Source of the DNA: Blastocladiella emersonii ATCC 22665
Lineage: Eukaryota; Blastocladiomycota; Blastocladiomycetes; Blastocladiales; Blastocladiaceae
Direction: 5' to 3'
NCBI GenBank assembly: GCA_025594325.1
Contig: JANHCV010000008.1
Location: 1,364,001 to 1,428,000 of the forward strand
DNA length: 64,000 nt
Under the pieces are notes generated by a model. That model was not told the origin of the DNA, made no database searches, and saw only the letters and a program-made list of their open reading frames with translations. Shown piece after piece: positions 42,252 through 53,524 of the stretch (its first letter is position 1; every line of letters starts with the position of its first letter). The position numbers and the translations under genes were made by a program.

Positions 42252-43283
42252 GGTTAAAATCGCGCGTTCCGACCCGCTCCGCCGACTTCGCCATCGCGAT
42301 CTCGCCGACCGCGTTGGCCTCCTGGCGCGTTGCTATCCATCTCCCACTACCCAGTTCGTGCAGCGGCATGTGGAACAAGAAGGACCGGTCAACCGGTTTA
42401 CCCGACTCCGGCCTCCCCTGAGAAGCAGCCCTTGAGCGTGAATGAGCAGCCCGAGCGGTCGCCCACCTGGAGACGCGACGGCTGCGCCGCGTCGCGGGAG
42501 CGGGGTTCCCTTGGTCGTGAGAGCGCGAGTTTGGGTTGACCCAGTGGCTCGCTCTCTCGGCAGCATCGAGCGCCATGGATCTCGCCCCATGACATGTTGG
42601 AACGTGAAGCTTGACTTGTGTGGATGTGTGTGTCGGAGTGGGCGCAAGCGGCCCGGAGCGCGAACAAGGCCTGTCGCGCAACATCGTGCGACGCGCCTCC
42701 TGCAGGTTGAGTCGTTGAAGCCTCTTCTGGTCGTGATCATGGCGTCGCTTGCAGGCTCACCCGAGTGTCCCGTCCGACAGCATGTGCGCCGTGGTGGTCT
42801 TGATCGTGGTGGTCATGATCATAGTCGTCCTGATTGTGGTGGTGCTGATCGTCGTCTGTCGCCAAAAGGCCCGCGCTCGCGCCCGTCTTCACCGCGGACG
42901 CGTCGAGGATCGGAGTGGCCGCGCCACCCGGGTCACGAGACCTGATTAATGACGGTGTAACGATGTGATCAGCTTGGGAGACTCGCGTGAGTGGCGCCAA
43001 ATCTGCCTTCGCACACTTGTCGCCCGACAGAATCACGCACTCGGCAGTCCCGCGGGTCCACAAGTACTCGGCGCTCCCGCATCCCCTCTCTCATGCACCT
43101 CCAACTTCGACCCGGTCGCAAGATATCCCCCCTGATTGCGCCGTTCGCCCTCGAGCCCGCCGAATCACCCCCTGTCCCGCCGACAGCTGTTCCCCCTCAC
43201 CGTTGCCACCAGTCGCAACCGCACCCGCCCTGATCGAGCACCTCCCGCCACACGACCGACTTCCGGTCCACTCGCGCCTCACC

Positions 43284-46200
43284 ATGGGCTTCTTCGGCAA
43301 CCTCGCCGCCAAGGCGATATCCGCCGGGGCCGCCATGGTCACCTCGGCCGTCATCGGCGCGTTCGCCTTCAGCCTGCCCGAGTTCGACGCCACGACTATG
43401 TATACCTTCGCGCAGCAGCAGCAGTACGTGATCGAGAAGCCGATATTGCGCGCACGTAGTCGGGTGGCACAGCACGCTCCCACGCGTCGCGTCGCGCGCC
43501 GCCGTGATCGCGATATTCCCCCACGATCCTCGTCGAGTCCTCACTGATAAAGCTCCGCACTCGCTGCAACATGTATCTAGGACTGCTCCCGTCACCGTCA
43601 CCCCAGTCTCCGTTACCCCCGTCACTGTCCACGTTTCCGACGCCGGCTCGGCCCCGACCGGCAAGGTCGCCCAGCAGGCCACCGCTACCGGCACCATGTA
43701 CGATCCGCCGCTGCTCACGCCTTGCCGACGTGGTCGTAACCATGCGCGTGCGACATGTAGTTCGGCTACCCCCGTCAAGTCCAGCACCGTCACCACTGTC
43801 AACTGCTCGTCGCCCGCGGCCGCTGAGCCCAAGCGCACGATCCCCGTCACCGACAACAAGATCCCCGTCACCGACTCGGCCGTTCTCGCTCGCACCCCGA
43901 CTGGCTCGGCCGAGTGCTTCGTTTCCGCCGACCTGACGCGCGTCACCCGCGTCGCCTCCGTCCCGTCCGACCCGACCAACAACACCGTTTCCGCGTCCGT
44001 CACCGACGGCCTCGAGGCTGCCCTTTGCCCCAAGTCCGACTGCGCCGCCGCTACGCGCGCCCTCGGCCATGGCCTGAACGAGCTCAAGACCTCGAGGTAC
44101 GTGTCAGAACGGCTACGGGGTGATCTCGGATGCTGACTCGACTCACGTTCGTGTAGCCCCAATACCCCGGCTCGCGGCCCTGATACCGCCATCGACAACC
44201 ACGCCGGTCCTACGACATCGTGGTACGCGTCGTGCGTGTGCGTGGCGGGATCGCTCGCTGACTCGACTTGCGCCCGTGTAGCCCCGATACCCGCGGCCCT
44301 GCTACCGCCGACAAGAACCAGCTCGCTCTCGCGACCTCGTGGTACGCGTCTCCACGGCGGCCCCCGCGCGTGGCCGCTCGCTGACGTAGCTCGGGTCCGT
44401 GTAGCCCTGATGCTACCGTCAACAACCACGCTGGTCCTTTGACCTCGCGGTACGGACCACGATGTGGGCGACATGGGTCGCTGGCTAACGCAGTTCGACT
44501 CTGCGTAGTCCCGGCGCTCCGGCTCGCATCGTCGCGACCACCGTCACCGCTCAGCCTGAGCTCCCGACTTCGTCCGAGCTCAAGAATTCGAGGTACGCGT
44601 AGCCCTGCACGCATCGCTGGGTCGCTCGCTGACGCGACTCGAGTCCGTGTAGCCTCGATACCCCTGCACTCGTTCTCACCGACACCACCAAGAACCTCAA
44701 CGATAACTCGGCTTCCCCGGCTCCCGTTGAGCCCGCCGCGCCCAACACGGAGCGCCAAGTCAGCTCGCCTTCGGGCCTCGACTCTAAGGACGCCAACTCC
44801 CACGGGTACGCGATCATCGCTCGGCTCGAAACCATGTCCACTCACACGCCATTCTCTCAACGACTAGCGACAAGGCCAAGAAGACCAACGCGTTCCTCAA
44901 CACGATCCGCTCCAAGCTGCTGCCCGCCGGCCCTCCTCGCGAGGCCTCGCCGGCCGCCGTGCCCCTGACTACCTGCTCGACCTCGGTCGCTCACCATGCA
45001 CCCGCTGCTAACGCCGCGCCGCACGCGGTCGCGAGCAACTCGAACATCGCCGAACCTACCACCACGTATGCTCCATCGCGAATTCGCTCGCGCAAGTGTA
45101 TCTGCGTGCTTACTCCCTCTCCCCGTCGTGTAGCAACAACAACCCCGTCTCGCTCCCCGCCACTGTCGCGGACTCGAACACGTCTGAACCAGCCCGTCTT
45201 CGCGTCGACGCTGACGGCCGTATCCAGCTTCCCGCCAACTACAACCCGCTGATCCACGGGTACGCGTCATCGGTGTCCACTCGCCCGCTCGCACGGCCCA
45301 CTAACCTCGCGTCGTGTAGCCACTACTGCGACCAGGACGCCGTGAGCTTCATCGGCTCGCTCAACGGTCCGCCCGGCCGCCGCTACGGCAACTGGCTCGA
45401 GGACATCAAGTCCGACGCCGACTCGATCCTGCCGACGCCCGCGTACGAGCGCGACGCGAAACGCCGCGCCGATGCGTACGCCACCCGCCGCAAGCTGACC
45501 GCGGTCGAGGACGCGCTCGCGCGCCGCGCCGACACCATGAACAAGAAGTTCTTCGGCGGCGAGCCGCGCGCGGAGCGCGGCCACAACTCGTTCAACCCGA
45601 AGCGGGTCCCGACCATGGAGCAGACGTCCGACAACTGGCAGCGCGGCAACCGCAGCAAGGGCTTTATCACGGTGCGCGAGCGCCTCGTCCTGGGATCCTT
45701 TGAGGGCGACCTGCAGGCGTGCCCGGGCACCTCGGGCCGGCGCGGGTACACGATCCAGCAGCAGTTTGACAAGGGCAAGATCGGCCAGCTGCGCGTCGAG
45801 CGCGACGGCGACCCGGACTGGTACGCCGATGTCCTCGAGGCCGTCGAAGCGATCACCAACAAGTACGCGCCCATGGTCGGCGGCGAGGAGATGATCACGC
45901 ACGGCTCTCTCATGGACTTTCTCGGCGTGGTCCTGCGCACGTCGTCGGGCGGCCCGCTCATCTCGGTCACGGCGCTCGCGGCCATCGTCAAGCTCGTTAA
46001 CAAGTACCCCGTGGTGCGCGACTACTTTGCGCACGCGCCCGGGTCCGTGTCCACGTCCAAGGGCTCGTCCGAGGAGCGCGCCGCGTGCCGTGCCATGATC
46101 AAGTCGGACATGGCCGACCTCGACGCCAAGCTCGGCAAGCTCTTCAGCAAGACCAAGCATTTCGCGACGGCGCAGGTCGCCGAAGACGCGCTCGTCTACC

Positions 46201-46430
46201 TCCAGTACCTCGCGCGCATCACCAAGCAGCTCAAAGTCCACGCGGTCCAGAGCAAGCTCGAGGCCGTGACGGGCGCCATGGCGGCGACCGCGATCCTGCA
46301 CATGGCGCGCATCGACCCGCACAACAAGGCAAGTCTCAAGGAGCACGGCCTGTCCGCGGGGTTCGGCCGCGAGGCCGTGGCCGCGGTGCAGTACCTGCTC
46401 GAGTACACGAAGCGCACCGTGAAGCAGTAG
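43284..46430 (+). CDS. 11-exon gene with ten phase-2 introns (predicted 811 aa), unknown function
   Basis: Exons: 43284-43423, 43581-43697, 43761-44096, 44157-44222, 44282-44341, 44405-44449, 44509-44592, 44653-44805, 44868-45065, 45134-45259, 45320-46430. The sum is 812 codons and every join keeps frame. Nine introns are 59-68 bases with GTACG/GTATG donors and TAG acceptors; the first is 157 bases. The protein begins MGFFGNLAAKAISAGAAMV (hydrophobic, possible membrane anchor). It then has a Thr/Ser/Pro/Val-rich middle made partly of repeated small exons (44157-44449 encode related PDTxGPxTA-like peptides). It ends in a 370-residue folded-looking domain (YCDQDAVSFIGSLNGPPGRR, LQYLARITKQLKVHAVQSKL) that I do not recognise. 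No composite element is visible upstream. Confidence 0.65.
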
Positions 46431-46529
46431 AAGTAGTTTGATTTGAAGAGTACCGTACAAATAATAGATCTCAATTTTTCTAACCCGACCGTGAAGGCTG
46501 CTAACATCTCTTGAATTGAGGCACGCATT

Positions 46530-47985
46530 CTACTCGCCGCGCGCCCATCCGAAGTTCACCGAGGCCCGAAACCCCTCGCGCCACACGTCTCGGACCGCCT
46601 CGAGCGCCCAGTCCGCTCGACCGAGCGGCAACGCGATAAGCGCGGCGAGTAGCTCGACACACTCCTCGGCCTGGTCCCGGTCCGTGGCGCGGTGCAGCCA
46701 GCGTGCTCGCTCGTCCAGCCTGCACCGCAAGCGCTGCATAGAGTAGATCAGGTCGTTCGGGGAACACTGCGCGCGCCAGACGTCGCGCGGGACGGAAATT
46801 GATCCGACGTGAAGCCCAGCGGCAAAGATGGTCCCGTGGGACCGAGCGCGGCGCAGCTTGCGGCAATCTTCGGCCGCGTGCGAGACGGATCCCGGTCGCT
46901 CGCGCACGATCGACGCGCAGAACGCGCACGGGACTCCAGTTGCGGCACTGCCACTGCGACGCGGGATCGCGGCAACGTTCGCCGTTGGTCGGGTTTGGGT
47001 TTAGTTCAAGGCAGTGGGGGAAGCCAGACAGGCGGCAACGTCCGCAAACTTCTTGGACGGCTCGGAGATGAGAGTGAGGACCGAGTCGGGCGTCCTGCCG
47101 CCAAACGCCTCGTGGACCTTGTTTGAGAGCACCTGCTTGACCTGGCGCTCGCTCGTGATCACGGGGTTCTCGATACCGATCGCCTCGAAGAGAACTGCGC
47201 GGAAATCTGCAATGAACTCGGTCACGGTGCCGCCGGGTCTCGCGCGCAGCCCTTTGGAACGCTGGACCCGGTCGAGGTTTCAGTTTGGGTCCGCCGCGTT
47301 CAAAAACACTTGCCGCGCCTGGGCATCGGACGCCGTCTCGCGCTCAGGAACAAGGCGTACAGGTTGAACATGGGTTTCGGGCCAGGTACACGGCTTGGGT
47401 CAGGGGGATGGAGCGTGCGACTCGGCGCAGCTGCTCGAGAAAGTCGGTGGCGCTTTTCGCGACCCGCATGCGCGTCGGTCCGGTAATCCCGAGCAGGGGT
47501 GCCTGCTCGCGAATCTCGTGGAAGAAGGCCGACGCGTACGAAATCCGGTTTCTGACAGAGGGCAGCTTGAAGTCTCGCCGCGGAGCGTGCATGAGGACGT
47601 ACGGGGAAATCTTTTCGGGGTGTACAAGCTGACAGAGCGGCATTGAGCGCACAAGTGTGAGGCGCTGCTGGATTACCAACGACAAGGCCTCAAGCTCGTG
47701 GAGGAGTGAGGTAAGCTCTGCTACCCGCCGCCGCACCAACTTGGCGGTCTGGTCGGGCGAGCCTTGCGTCACGCAAGGTTCGAGCGTCAAGCGAATCAAG
47801 TAAACCCGGGTATTCATAAGCTGAAGCGTGACGGCTTCCAACAGCTGCGACAGGTCCGTTTCGCTGGTCGGAAGCTCGCCAAGCTTTGCGAATCTGGCGA
47901 GCGCAGGCGTCAGCCCACCTCCCACGCGGGACAGGAGAGTAAATAGCTTTGCAGGTTCGTTGCATGGAGTGTATATAGATTTCAT
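46530..47985 (-). pseudogene. Gag-like family copy A7
   Basis: It opens at 47985 (MKSIYTPCNEPAKLFTLL) and is intact to RSIPLTQAVYLAR. A small deletion near 47365 and a second shift near 47345 follow. The family frame then resumes, with TGA replacing the Trp of DPNWNR at about 47278 and a TAA at about 47003. The last part (zinc knuckle CAFC-x12-HAAEDC, then LLAALIALPLGRADWAL) is open to 46530. It is closest to A8. The element is at 48074-48095. Confidence 0.65.
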
Positions 47986-48073
47986 GGTGCGGAGAGTGGT
48001 GTTTAGGTTCGTTGGGTAGGAAAGCGCGTCCCGTCGTGGCGCCACAGCCGCGGCGCGATGCGTCACACCGAGC

Positions 48074-48095
48074 TCACATGATATTGAAACGCGTC
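48074..48095 (-). promoter_or_regulatory. composite element upstream of A7
   Basis: The minus strand reads GACGCGTTTCAATATCATGTGA, about 90 bases upstream of 47985. It shares a 476-base divergent intergenic region with the B3 element. Confidence 0.5.
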
Positions 48096-48333
48096 GAAGG
48101 AGCACGTCGCAAGAGCCCCGGAAACACCGCTTATCCGTGGGATCCAGCTACGTAGAGTCACCGACTAGACCGGCAGGTTGCCTGCGATGGCCCACAAGAT
48201 TGCTTCCACTGTGAAGGTCACGACGGACGCCAAACTCGATGTTCGGGGTGCCCAACAATACTTGTGCGTTTATTTTGTCCGATTTGACTTAAAAGGAAAC
48301 CCGGGCCTTGCGAGGTGCGGGCTTGGGACCCGA

Positions 48334-48368
48334 GCGACGCGTCGAAATATCACGTCTTGATCACGCGA
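48334..48368 (+). promoter_or_regulatory. composite element upstream of B3
   Basis: GCGACGCGTCGAAATATCACG, then TTGATCACGCGA. It lies about 95-130 bases before the B3 ATG. Confidence 0.55.
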
Positions 48369-48461
48369 CCGCATTTTGGGGCGGACCACCTGTGATGACG
48401 CGGGCGGCGCCCGAACGCCTTCGCTCCTCCTTCGCAACACCGAACCATATGCAACGACACC

Positions 48462-50149
48462 ATGAAACTTGATGCAACGCTCGTGCTCGAGGACATGCTC
48501 GTCCGCGCAGTCCGGCTACACGACGCGGCCGACCGCGACGGGCTGGCGCAATACGCTCGGGTCCTTCCCCGCTGCCACGCCCCTCGCGTGTATCCCGCTA
48601 TCGTTGATCATGTTCTTGATAAGATTCCAATGGTGGAAGCCGCTGCGAGAGGCCACATCTTTGCTCTCAACATGTGGCTTTCCAGCGGCCGGCCGCTCCC
48701 CGATCACAGTGACTTGCTGCATTTCGCCAGTTTTGCGAAGCGCATTGATGTGATTGACTGGTGGGGCAGCTTGGGCCTACCTTTAAGCAATCTCGGCTGG
48801 GGCGAGCACGAACAGTTGCTTCATGTTCTCTTGGACGCGAACCCGCCTTGGCTGGCTCAGGTCCAGCGCAACCAAAACTCTGTACTTTGTGCTAAAATTG
48901 TCGTGTTCTGCATCCGCTCAGCTGTTAGCCGGTCTAGGACGACGCGAAGCTTACTCTTGGCGATCTCTATGCGAGACACTTGAGCGAGAAAGTTGCCTCG
49001 GGTGCTCTCACGCACTTGGTCATTTCTGCTGTTCGCTTTACGGACTTCTCAGCCAGTATCTTGGCCAATGCACTCGCCAGTCCAGCTCAGCGAGTCGAGA
49101 CAATCGAAATTAACGGGTCGTGTCTCTCGTTCTCACACCTCGCGAAGATTCTCTCGCCGAGCACGGCGAGGATGGTCAAGCTCGAATCCAACTACTTTAC
49201 GGACGAGAGTGCTTGTGATACCGACAACCCGCGTCGATGGCTGCCAGAGACCGTAGGGGAGCTCCTCTTTGAGTGCGGCGTCACCGAATCGTGGTTTTTA
49301 CCATCCGCGCTCCTCTTTCGCAACATGCCGTCTTCGCTCCGCAAGCTCACCTTGTCGAAATTGCAAGGCGAATTCGATGAGTTTACTCACATGGCAGACG
49401 GACTGCCCCGTGGACTGACCTCCTTCAAGTTGGCCGATACTTGCATTTATTACGATGACTGCACCTTGCTCATGTCGTCCCTACCATCCACGATCCAGGA
49501 GCTCACAGTCAAGCTGCCCGAACCGAATGAGGATTCCATGTCCGCCATCGTCAAAAGTCTTCCGCAAACGCTCCTCAAACTGGACTTGGGTAGCCCACTT
49601 GGCAGCGAAGGCGCCCGCATTCTCGCCACTCGCATGCCACCAGGTTTGGCGCACCTACGCCTGTCACAGTGCGAGCTCGTTGGGGATGAACTATGCGAGC
49701 TCATGAGCAATCTGCCGTCGACGCTGGAGACACTTGCGCTGTACGACGACTTTGAGCTGAGCGACGGATGCGTTGCGGCGCTCGCGCGGAACTGGTCGCC
49801 GTCGCTACTCCAGCTTGATTTATCTTTTGCCACCATGAGCCGTTCGGGCGTCCTACAGCTTGGCGCACGGGTTTCATCGACTCAGCTAAGAGAGCTGCGG
49901 CTCGACGGCATCGCTGCGATTGATACAGACACTGCGCTTACGATCCTCGACCGGCTGCCCAGCTCGCTCACGTTACTAGGTTTGAGCCACCAGCGACTCG
50001 ATGACGCGTTCTTGCGGGGTTTCGGCGAGCGGGTTGCTGCGGGGCGCCGCTTTCCCGCGATCCTCGCGTGCAGCAACGCATTCTCACGACTGGCCATTGA
50101 AGGGCACCGGGCCGTGATTTGGCCGAACGGAAGCTTGATGGTTGAATAA
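48462..50149 (+). CDS. LRR family B protein, copy B3 (543 aa), intact
   Basis: Exon 1 is 48462-48881 and exon 2 is 48938-50149, with a 56-base phase-0 intron (GTACTT to TAG) at the same place as in B1. Residues 1-120 (MKLDATLVLEDMLVRAVRLH, GHIFALNMWLSSGRPLP, AKRIDVIDWWGSLGLPLSN) resemble the ankyrin-like WW repeats common in Blastocladiomycota proteins. The rest is about a dozen LRR units of the LPSTLETLALYDDFELSD type. No signal peptide or membrane segment was seen, so it is probably cytosolic and protein-binding. It is the only undamaged B copy here. A near neighbour of intact A8, it shares the same type of upstream element. Confidence 0.7.
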
Positions 50150-50559
50150 ATACCGTACCCATCCCGCTCAATCGAGCGAGTGTATCCACTCAGTAGTCGG
50201 CGCTCGACTCCGGCGATGGGTTTGCAGTGAAGGCGCCGCGTCCCTTCGCGCAACGATCATGAGCGAGCCCGGCGTGCGCGGGCGCGTCATTGCGCGGCGA
50301 TCACCGCCACGTGAGAGAGGTTGGTTGCGCCTGATTGTCGCTGTCAGCCGGCGGACCTTCCGTTCCACACAACGCATATCGTTTTTTTTTTCAGGCCGCA
50401 TCTGCGCTCCGACCTTCGACCCTCACATCTTGCTGTCGCTCTCATACCGCTCAGCAGACAACTAGGGTACGTTTGATGGAGCTCCTATCTCAGAGGTAAC
50501 CGCGGCACCCGCTGGCATCTCTCGACTGATCCACATTGCACGCAATCGAGCAACCCATA
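50150..50559. other. B3-A8 convergent intergenic region
   Basis: 410 bases between the two stop codons. It holds a T-run at about 50383-50392 and nothing else I can identify. Confidence 0.4.
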
Positions 50560-52038
50560 CTACTCGTCGCGCACCCATCCGCGCCTCACCGCGACCCGGA
50601 ACGCCTCAAGCCACACGTCGCGCACGACCTCGAGCGCCCAATCCGAACGATGGAGTGGCAATGCGATAAGCGCGGCCAGTAGCTCCGCGCACTGCTCGGC
50701 CTGGTCCCGGTCCATATCGCGACGCAGCCAGCGCGCCTGGTCGTCCACCTTGCGGCGCAAACGCTGCATGGCGCGGATCAGGTCGTTCGAAGCACATTGC
50801 GCGCGCCAGACGTCGGGCGGAACGGAAATGGATGCGACGTGAAGCCCAGCAGCAAGGATGCTCCCATACGACCGGGCGCGACGAAGTTTGCGGCACTCCT
50901 CGGCTGTGTGAGAGGCGGCGTTCCACCGTTCGCAATCCAGCGACGCGCAAAACTCGCAGCGGCCACCTGCGCTGGTCCGACTACGACGCGACGCACGGGC
51001 ATCGTTTCGCGACGGCGGGAGTTGAGGGCGGTCGGACACTGTGAATGACGCAAGGCACGCGGCCATGTCCGCGACCGTCTTGGACGGGTCGGCGATGAGA
51101 TCCAGAATCGAGCTGGAAGCCACGTCGCCAAACGACTCGTAGATTCGGTTAGAGAATACCTGCTTCACTTGGCGCTCGCTGCCAATCTTGGGGTCCTCGA
51201 CATCAATCACTTCGGCGACCAGGGCACGGAAGTCGGCAATGAACTCGGTCACGGTGCCGCTGGGCCTCCCGCGCAACCCGTGAAACCGCTGGACCCAGTC
51301 GCGGTTCCAGTCCGGGTTCGCAGCGTTCAGGAACACGCGCCGTGCTTCCGCATCGGACGCCGTCTCGCGCAGGAGGAGCGCGTACACGTTGTACAATGGC
51401 TTTGTGAGATTGTACCGCGACAAGTACAGTGCTTGGGCCAGCGGAATGGAGCGCGCGAGGTCTTGCAAGGCGTGAAGAAACTCGGTTGCGCTGTGAGCAA
51501 CGTGCATGTGCTTTGGGCCGCGGATCCCAAGCAGTGGCGCCTGCTCGCGGATCAGCTGGAAGCAGGTCGTAGCATACGAGCTACGCGAGTGGTGGGGATG
51601 CGGACCAAGGGGCATGCGCGGCGGTGCAGGTGCATGAGCCTGTTTGAGAGCGGTTTTTGGCGGTCGAACGGGTTCGCAGGACTTGAGTGAGCGCGCTTGC
51701 GCGCGACGCTGCTCGATCTCACGATTCAACGTCTCTAACTCGTCGATGGCGGTCGCGAGCTCGGCTGAAAGCGACACTGGCACTCGCTGCGGCTGGGCGA
51801 ATGTGGGCGCGTGCGTGACGCAACGTTCAAGCGACAAGTGGATCAAGCGGAGCCGGAGGTCCATGAGCTGATAAGTGACGGCTTCCAGTAGCCGCGAGAG
51901 CTCTGATTTGCTGGTTGGCAGCTTGGCTGAGGACATAAAGCGAGCGAGCGCCGGCGGGACTTTCTCGCCTTGCTCGCGTCCCAGGAAAGAAAATAGCTTT
52001 GGAAATCCGTTGCCTGAAGTCTGTGAAGCTTTCATCAC
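50560..52038 (-). CDS. Gag-like zinc-knuckle family protein, copy A8 (492 aa)
   Basis: An intact frame from 52038 (MMKASQTSGNGFPKLFSFLG) with the full family layout. The helical N-terminal part is followed by the core (SYATTCFQLIREQAPLLGIR, QALYLSRYNLTKPLYNVY, LRGRPSGTVTEFIADFRAL, GSERQVKQVFSNRIYESF). The knuckle is CEFC-x12-HTAEEC and the tail ECAELLAALIALPLHRSDWA. It is closest to the decayed A7 and more diverged from A1-A6. The start region has lost the exact TPCNG motif. The upstream element is degenerate (52130-52155). No linked enzyme domains were found. Same functional uncertainty as the other A copies. Confidence 0.65.
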   Translation of the reverse strand: MMKASQTSGNGFPKLFSFLGREQGEKVPPALARFMSSAKLPTSKSELSRLLEAVTYQLMDLRLRLIHLSLERCVTHAPTFAQPQRVPVSLSAELATAIDELETLNREIEQRRAQARSLKSCEPVRPPKTALKQAHAPAPPRMPLGPHPHHSRSSYATTCFQLIREQAPLLGIRGPKHMHVAHSATEFLHALQDLARSIPLAQALYLSRYNLTKPLYNVYALLLRETASDAEARRVFLNAANPDWNRDWVQRFHGLRGRPSGTVTEFIADFRALVAEVIDVEDPKIGSERQVKQVFSNRIYESFGDVASSSILDLIADPSKTVADMAACLASFTVSDRPQLPPSRNDARASRRSRTSAGGRCEFCASLDCERWNAASHTAEECRKLRRARSYGSILAAGLHVASISVPPDVWRAQCASNDLIRAMQRLRRKVDDQARWLRRDMDRDQAEQCAELLAALIALPLHRSDWALEVVRDVWLEAFRVAVRRGWVRDE

Positions 52039-52129
52039 TGCGTCGATGGTAGAACATGCGTCGGAAGAGAGGCGAAGCGGTCAGTCGTTGACGAGGATGG
52101 GCGACCAGCAGCGCCACACTTGCGCCACA

Positions 52130-52155
52130 CATCACATCCCGGAACGGAGCGCGTC
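52130..52155 (-). promoter_or_regulatory. degenerate composite element upstream of A8
   Basis: The minus strand reads GACGCGCTCCGTTCC, then GGGATGTGATG, at the usual distance (about 95-115 bases) from 52038. Confidence 0.35.
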
Positions 52156-52269
52156 GTTCATCGACCGTAGCGGGGCTCCATCGCGCACAAAGCACCTGAT
52201 TAAAACGCGCATCGCACAGGAGTCAGTGGTGTCAAGTTCCGGCGGGGTCGACCTTAGTTTGAAGCCGAG

Positions 52270-52370
52270 CGGGAGGTGAGGCAAGCGTAAAGCTAGTGTA
52301 TTCCTGCCTTCGGGCCCGAACCAGGGTAGGGTGAAGGAGAGAGGAGAACAAAGCGGGGAGCGGCGCCGCG
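52270..52370. repeat. LTR-related fragment
   Basis: The run TATTCCTGCCTTCGGGCCCG, followed by GAACCAGGGT and AACAAAGCGGGGAGCG, matches the central part of the 216-base LTRs at 57827 and 62983 with several differences. It is probably an old solo LTR or relic of a related element. Confidence 0.45.
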
Positions 52371-52747
52371 TGGGCGCAAGGTTGGTGATGTGGACGTGGG
52401 CCACACTGTCCTACGCCACACTGTTCGCTCTGCCGACTTGTCTCGCAGCTTTCGTCTCAGCCACATTGCGTGACCGGCGTGACCGCTGGCGACGCGACGC
52501 GTTGCTCCAAAGTGCAACCTCCGACCGAGGGGCCACTGCATGAAGGAGCAGAATGGAGTAAGGAGACGCTGCCTTTGCTTCGTTCATGGTCGAAAGAGGG
52601 ACCGATCATGTAAGGGCCCGTTTGGTTCCGGGGTGAATCAGGTGGATCAATCGATTTTACACGGTCCGGTGTTCACCCAGCTGAAACGTGGCATTTTCAC
52701 CCCGTCGCGTTCATCGCGGCGTTTGGTTCGACCCCCGGGTGAGCTGA

Positions 52748-53212
52748 ATGGAACCCTCGTCGCTGAATCGCCCGTCTGCTCGCCCCCGAAACCTTCAGGC
52801 TGTGCTCCCCGGCCTATATAAACGCCGTTTTCCTTCGTGGGGCAGCTCGACCACCACCGGCGAGTACTCGCACCTCAAGCAGGACGGCAAGGAGTCTGGT
52901 GACGTGGAAGGTGTCGATGGTCAAGACGACGCGGCCCCCGCCAGCAAGCGCAGCCGCACTTCGGACAGCAGCTCGCGTCGCCTCTCGGACTCGGAATTCC
53001 TCATGGGCATCAAGGAGGTGTTCCAGAACGTCTCGACCGCCGACTCCAAGCCCGTTCTGACCGCCGCACTTGAATGGGTCCAGGACGCGTACAATGACAA
53101 TGAAGAGTACCAGATCGACGTCGCCACCCGCCTGACCGAGGATCAAGCGCTTCGCGCCATGGCCGTGTCCGGACCGAAGCGCAAGCGCGTCCTCGAGTTT
53201 TTCATTCAGTAG
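52748..53212 (+). CDS. Harbinger accessory ORF (up to 154 aa)
   Basis: An open frame opposite in direction to the transposase. A TATATAAA box at about 52816 lies inside the first 25 codons, so the real protein probably starts downstream. The conserved-looking part runs from KRSRTSDSSSRRLSDSEFLM to VSGPKRKRVLEFFIQ. PIF/Harbinger elements usually encode a second DNA-binding (Myb/SANT-like) protein (known). I cannot see a clear Myb motif, only basic clusters (KRSR, PKRKR). Hypothetical accessory protein. Confidence 0.4.
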   Translation: MEPSSLNRPSARPRNLQAVLPGLYKRRFPSWGSSTTTGEYSHLKQDGKESGDVEGVDGQDDAAPASKRSRTSDSSSRRLSDSEFLMGIKEVFQNVSTADSKPVLTAALEWVQDAYNDNEEYQIDVATRLTEDQALRAMAVSGPKRKRVLEFFIQ

Positions 53213-53377
53213 CTCTCTCGCACATGTCCCCCTCCCTCGCGTTGCTTCCTGGCCTTGTTCTCGCCCATTTGTGTCCAATACATCTGGCTTTGTGTCCATC
53301 GTATCTTCAATCGTTACCCTTCGCTCAAAAATGACGCGACTCGTTGAGAAACGCGTGGTTCTCGAAGTGTCTCACAC

Positions 53378-53400
53378 GTCACGTGATTGATCGACGCGTC
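53378..53400 (-). promoter_or_regulatory. composite element inside the Harbinger transposon
   Basis: The minus strand reads GACGCGTCGATCAATCACGTGAC, a perfect copy. It sits between the two convergent transposon genes, so it is not in promoter position for either. Confidence 0.5.
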
Positions 53401-53524
53401 TCCACCGATGCGTTCTGACCTCAGCGACGCGTCAAATCATCTGGAATCGCTTATCTAACGTTATAGTACTTGACAAATCAGTATATTACAGCATGCATGC
53501 GGGTACAACAATTATTTCGCGCCT

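Larger units (their letters stand above)
39854..43283. other. 3.4 kb intergenic region
   Basis: No complete gene recognised. It contains a strong hairpin at 40597-40644, a run of TGTGGCTCG/GTGACTCG words at about 41470-41730, and a likely family A start relic with its element at 42076-42251. Other open frames are unsupported. Confidence 0.4.
47986..48461. other. divergent promoter region between A7 and B3
   Basis: 476 bases with no gene. Two composite elements point outward, one for each gene (48074-48095 minus, 48334-48368 plus). Confidence 0.5.
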
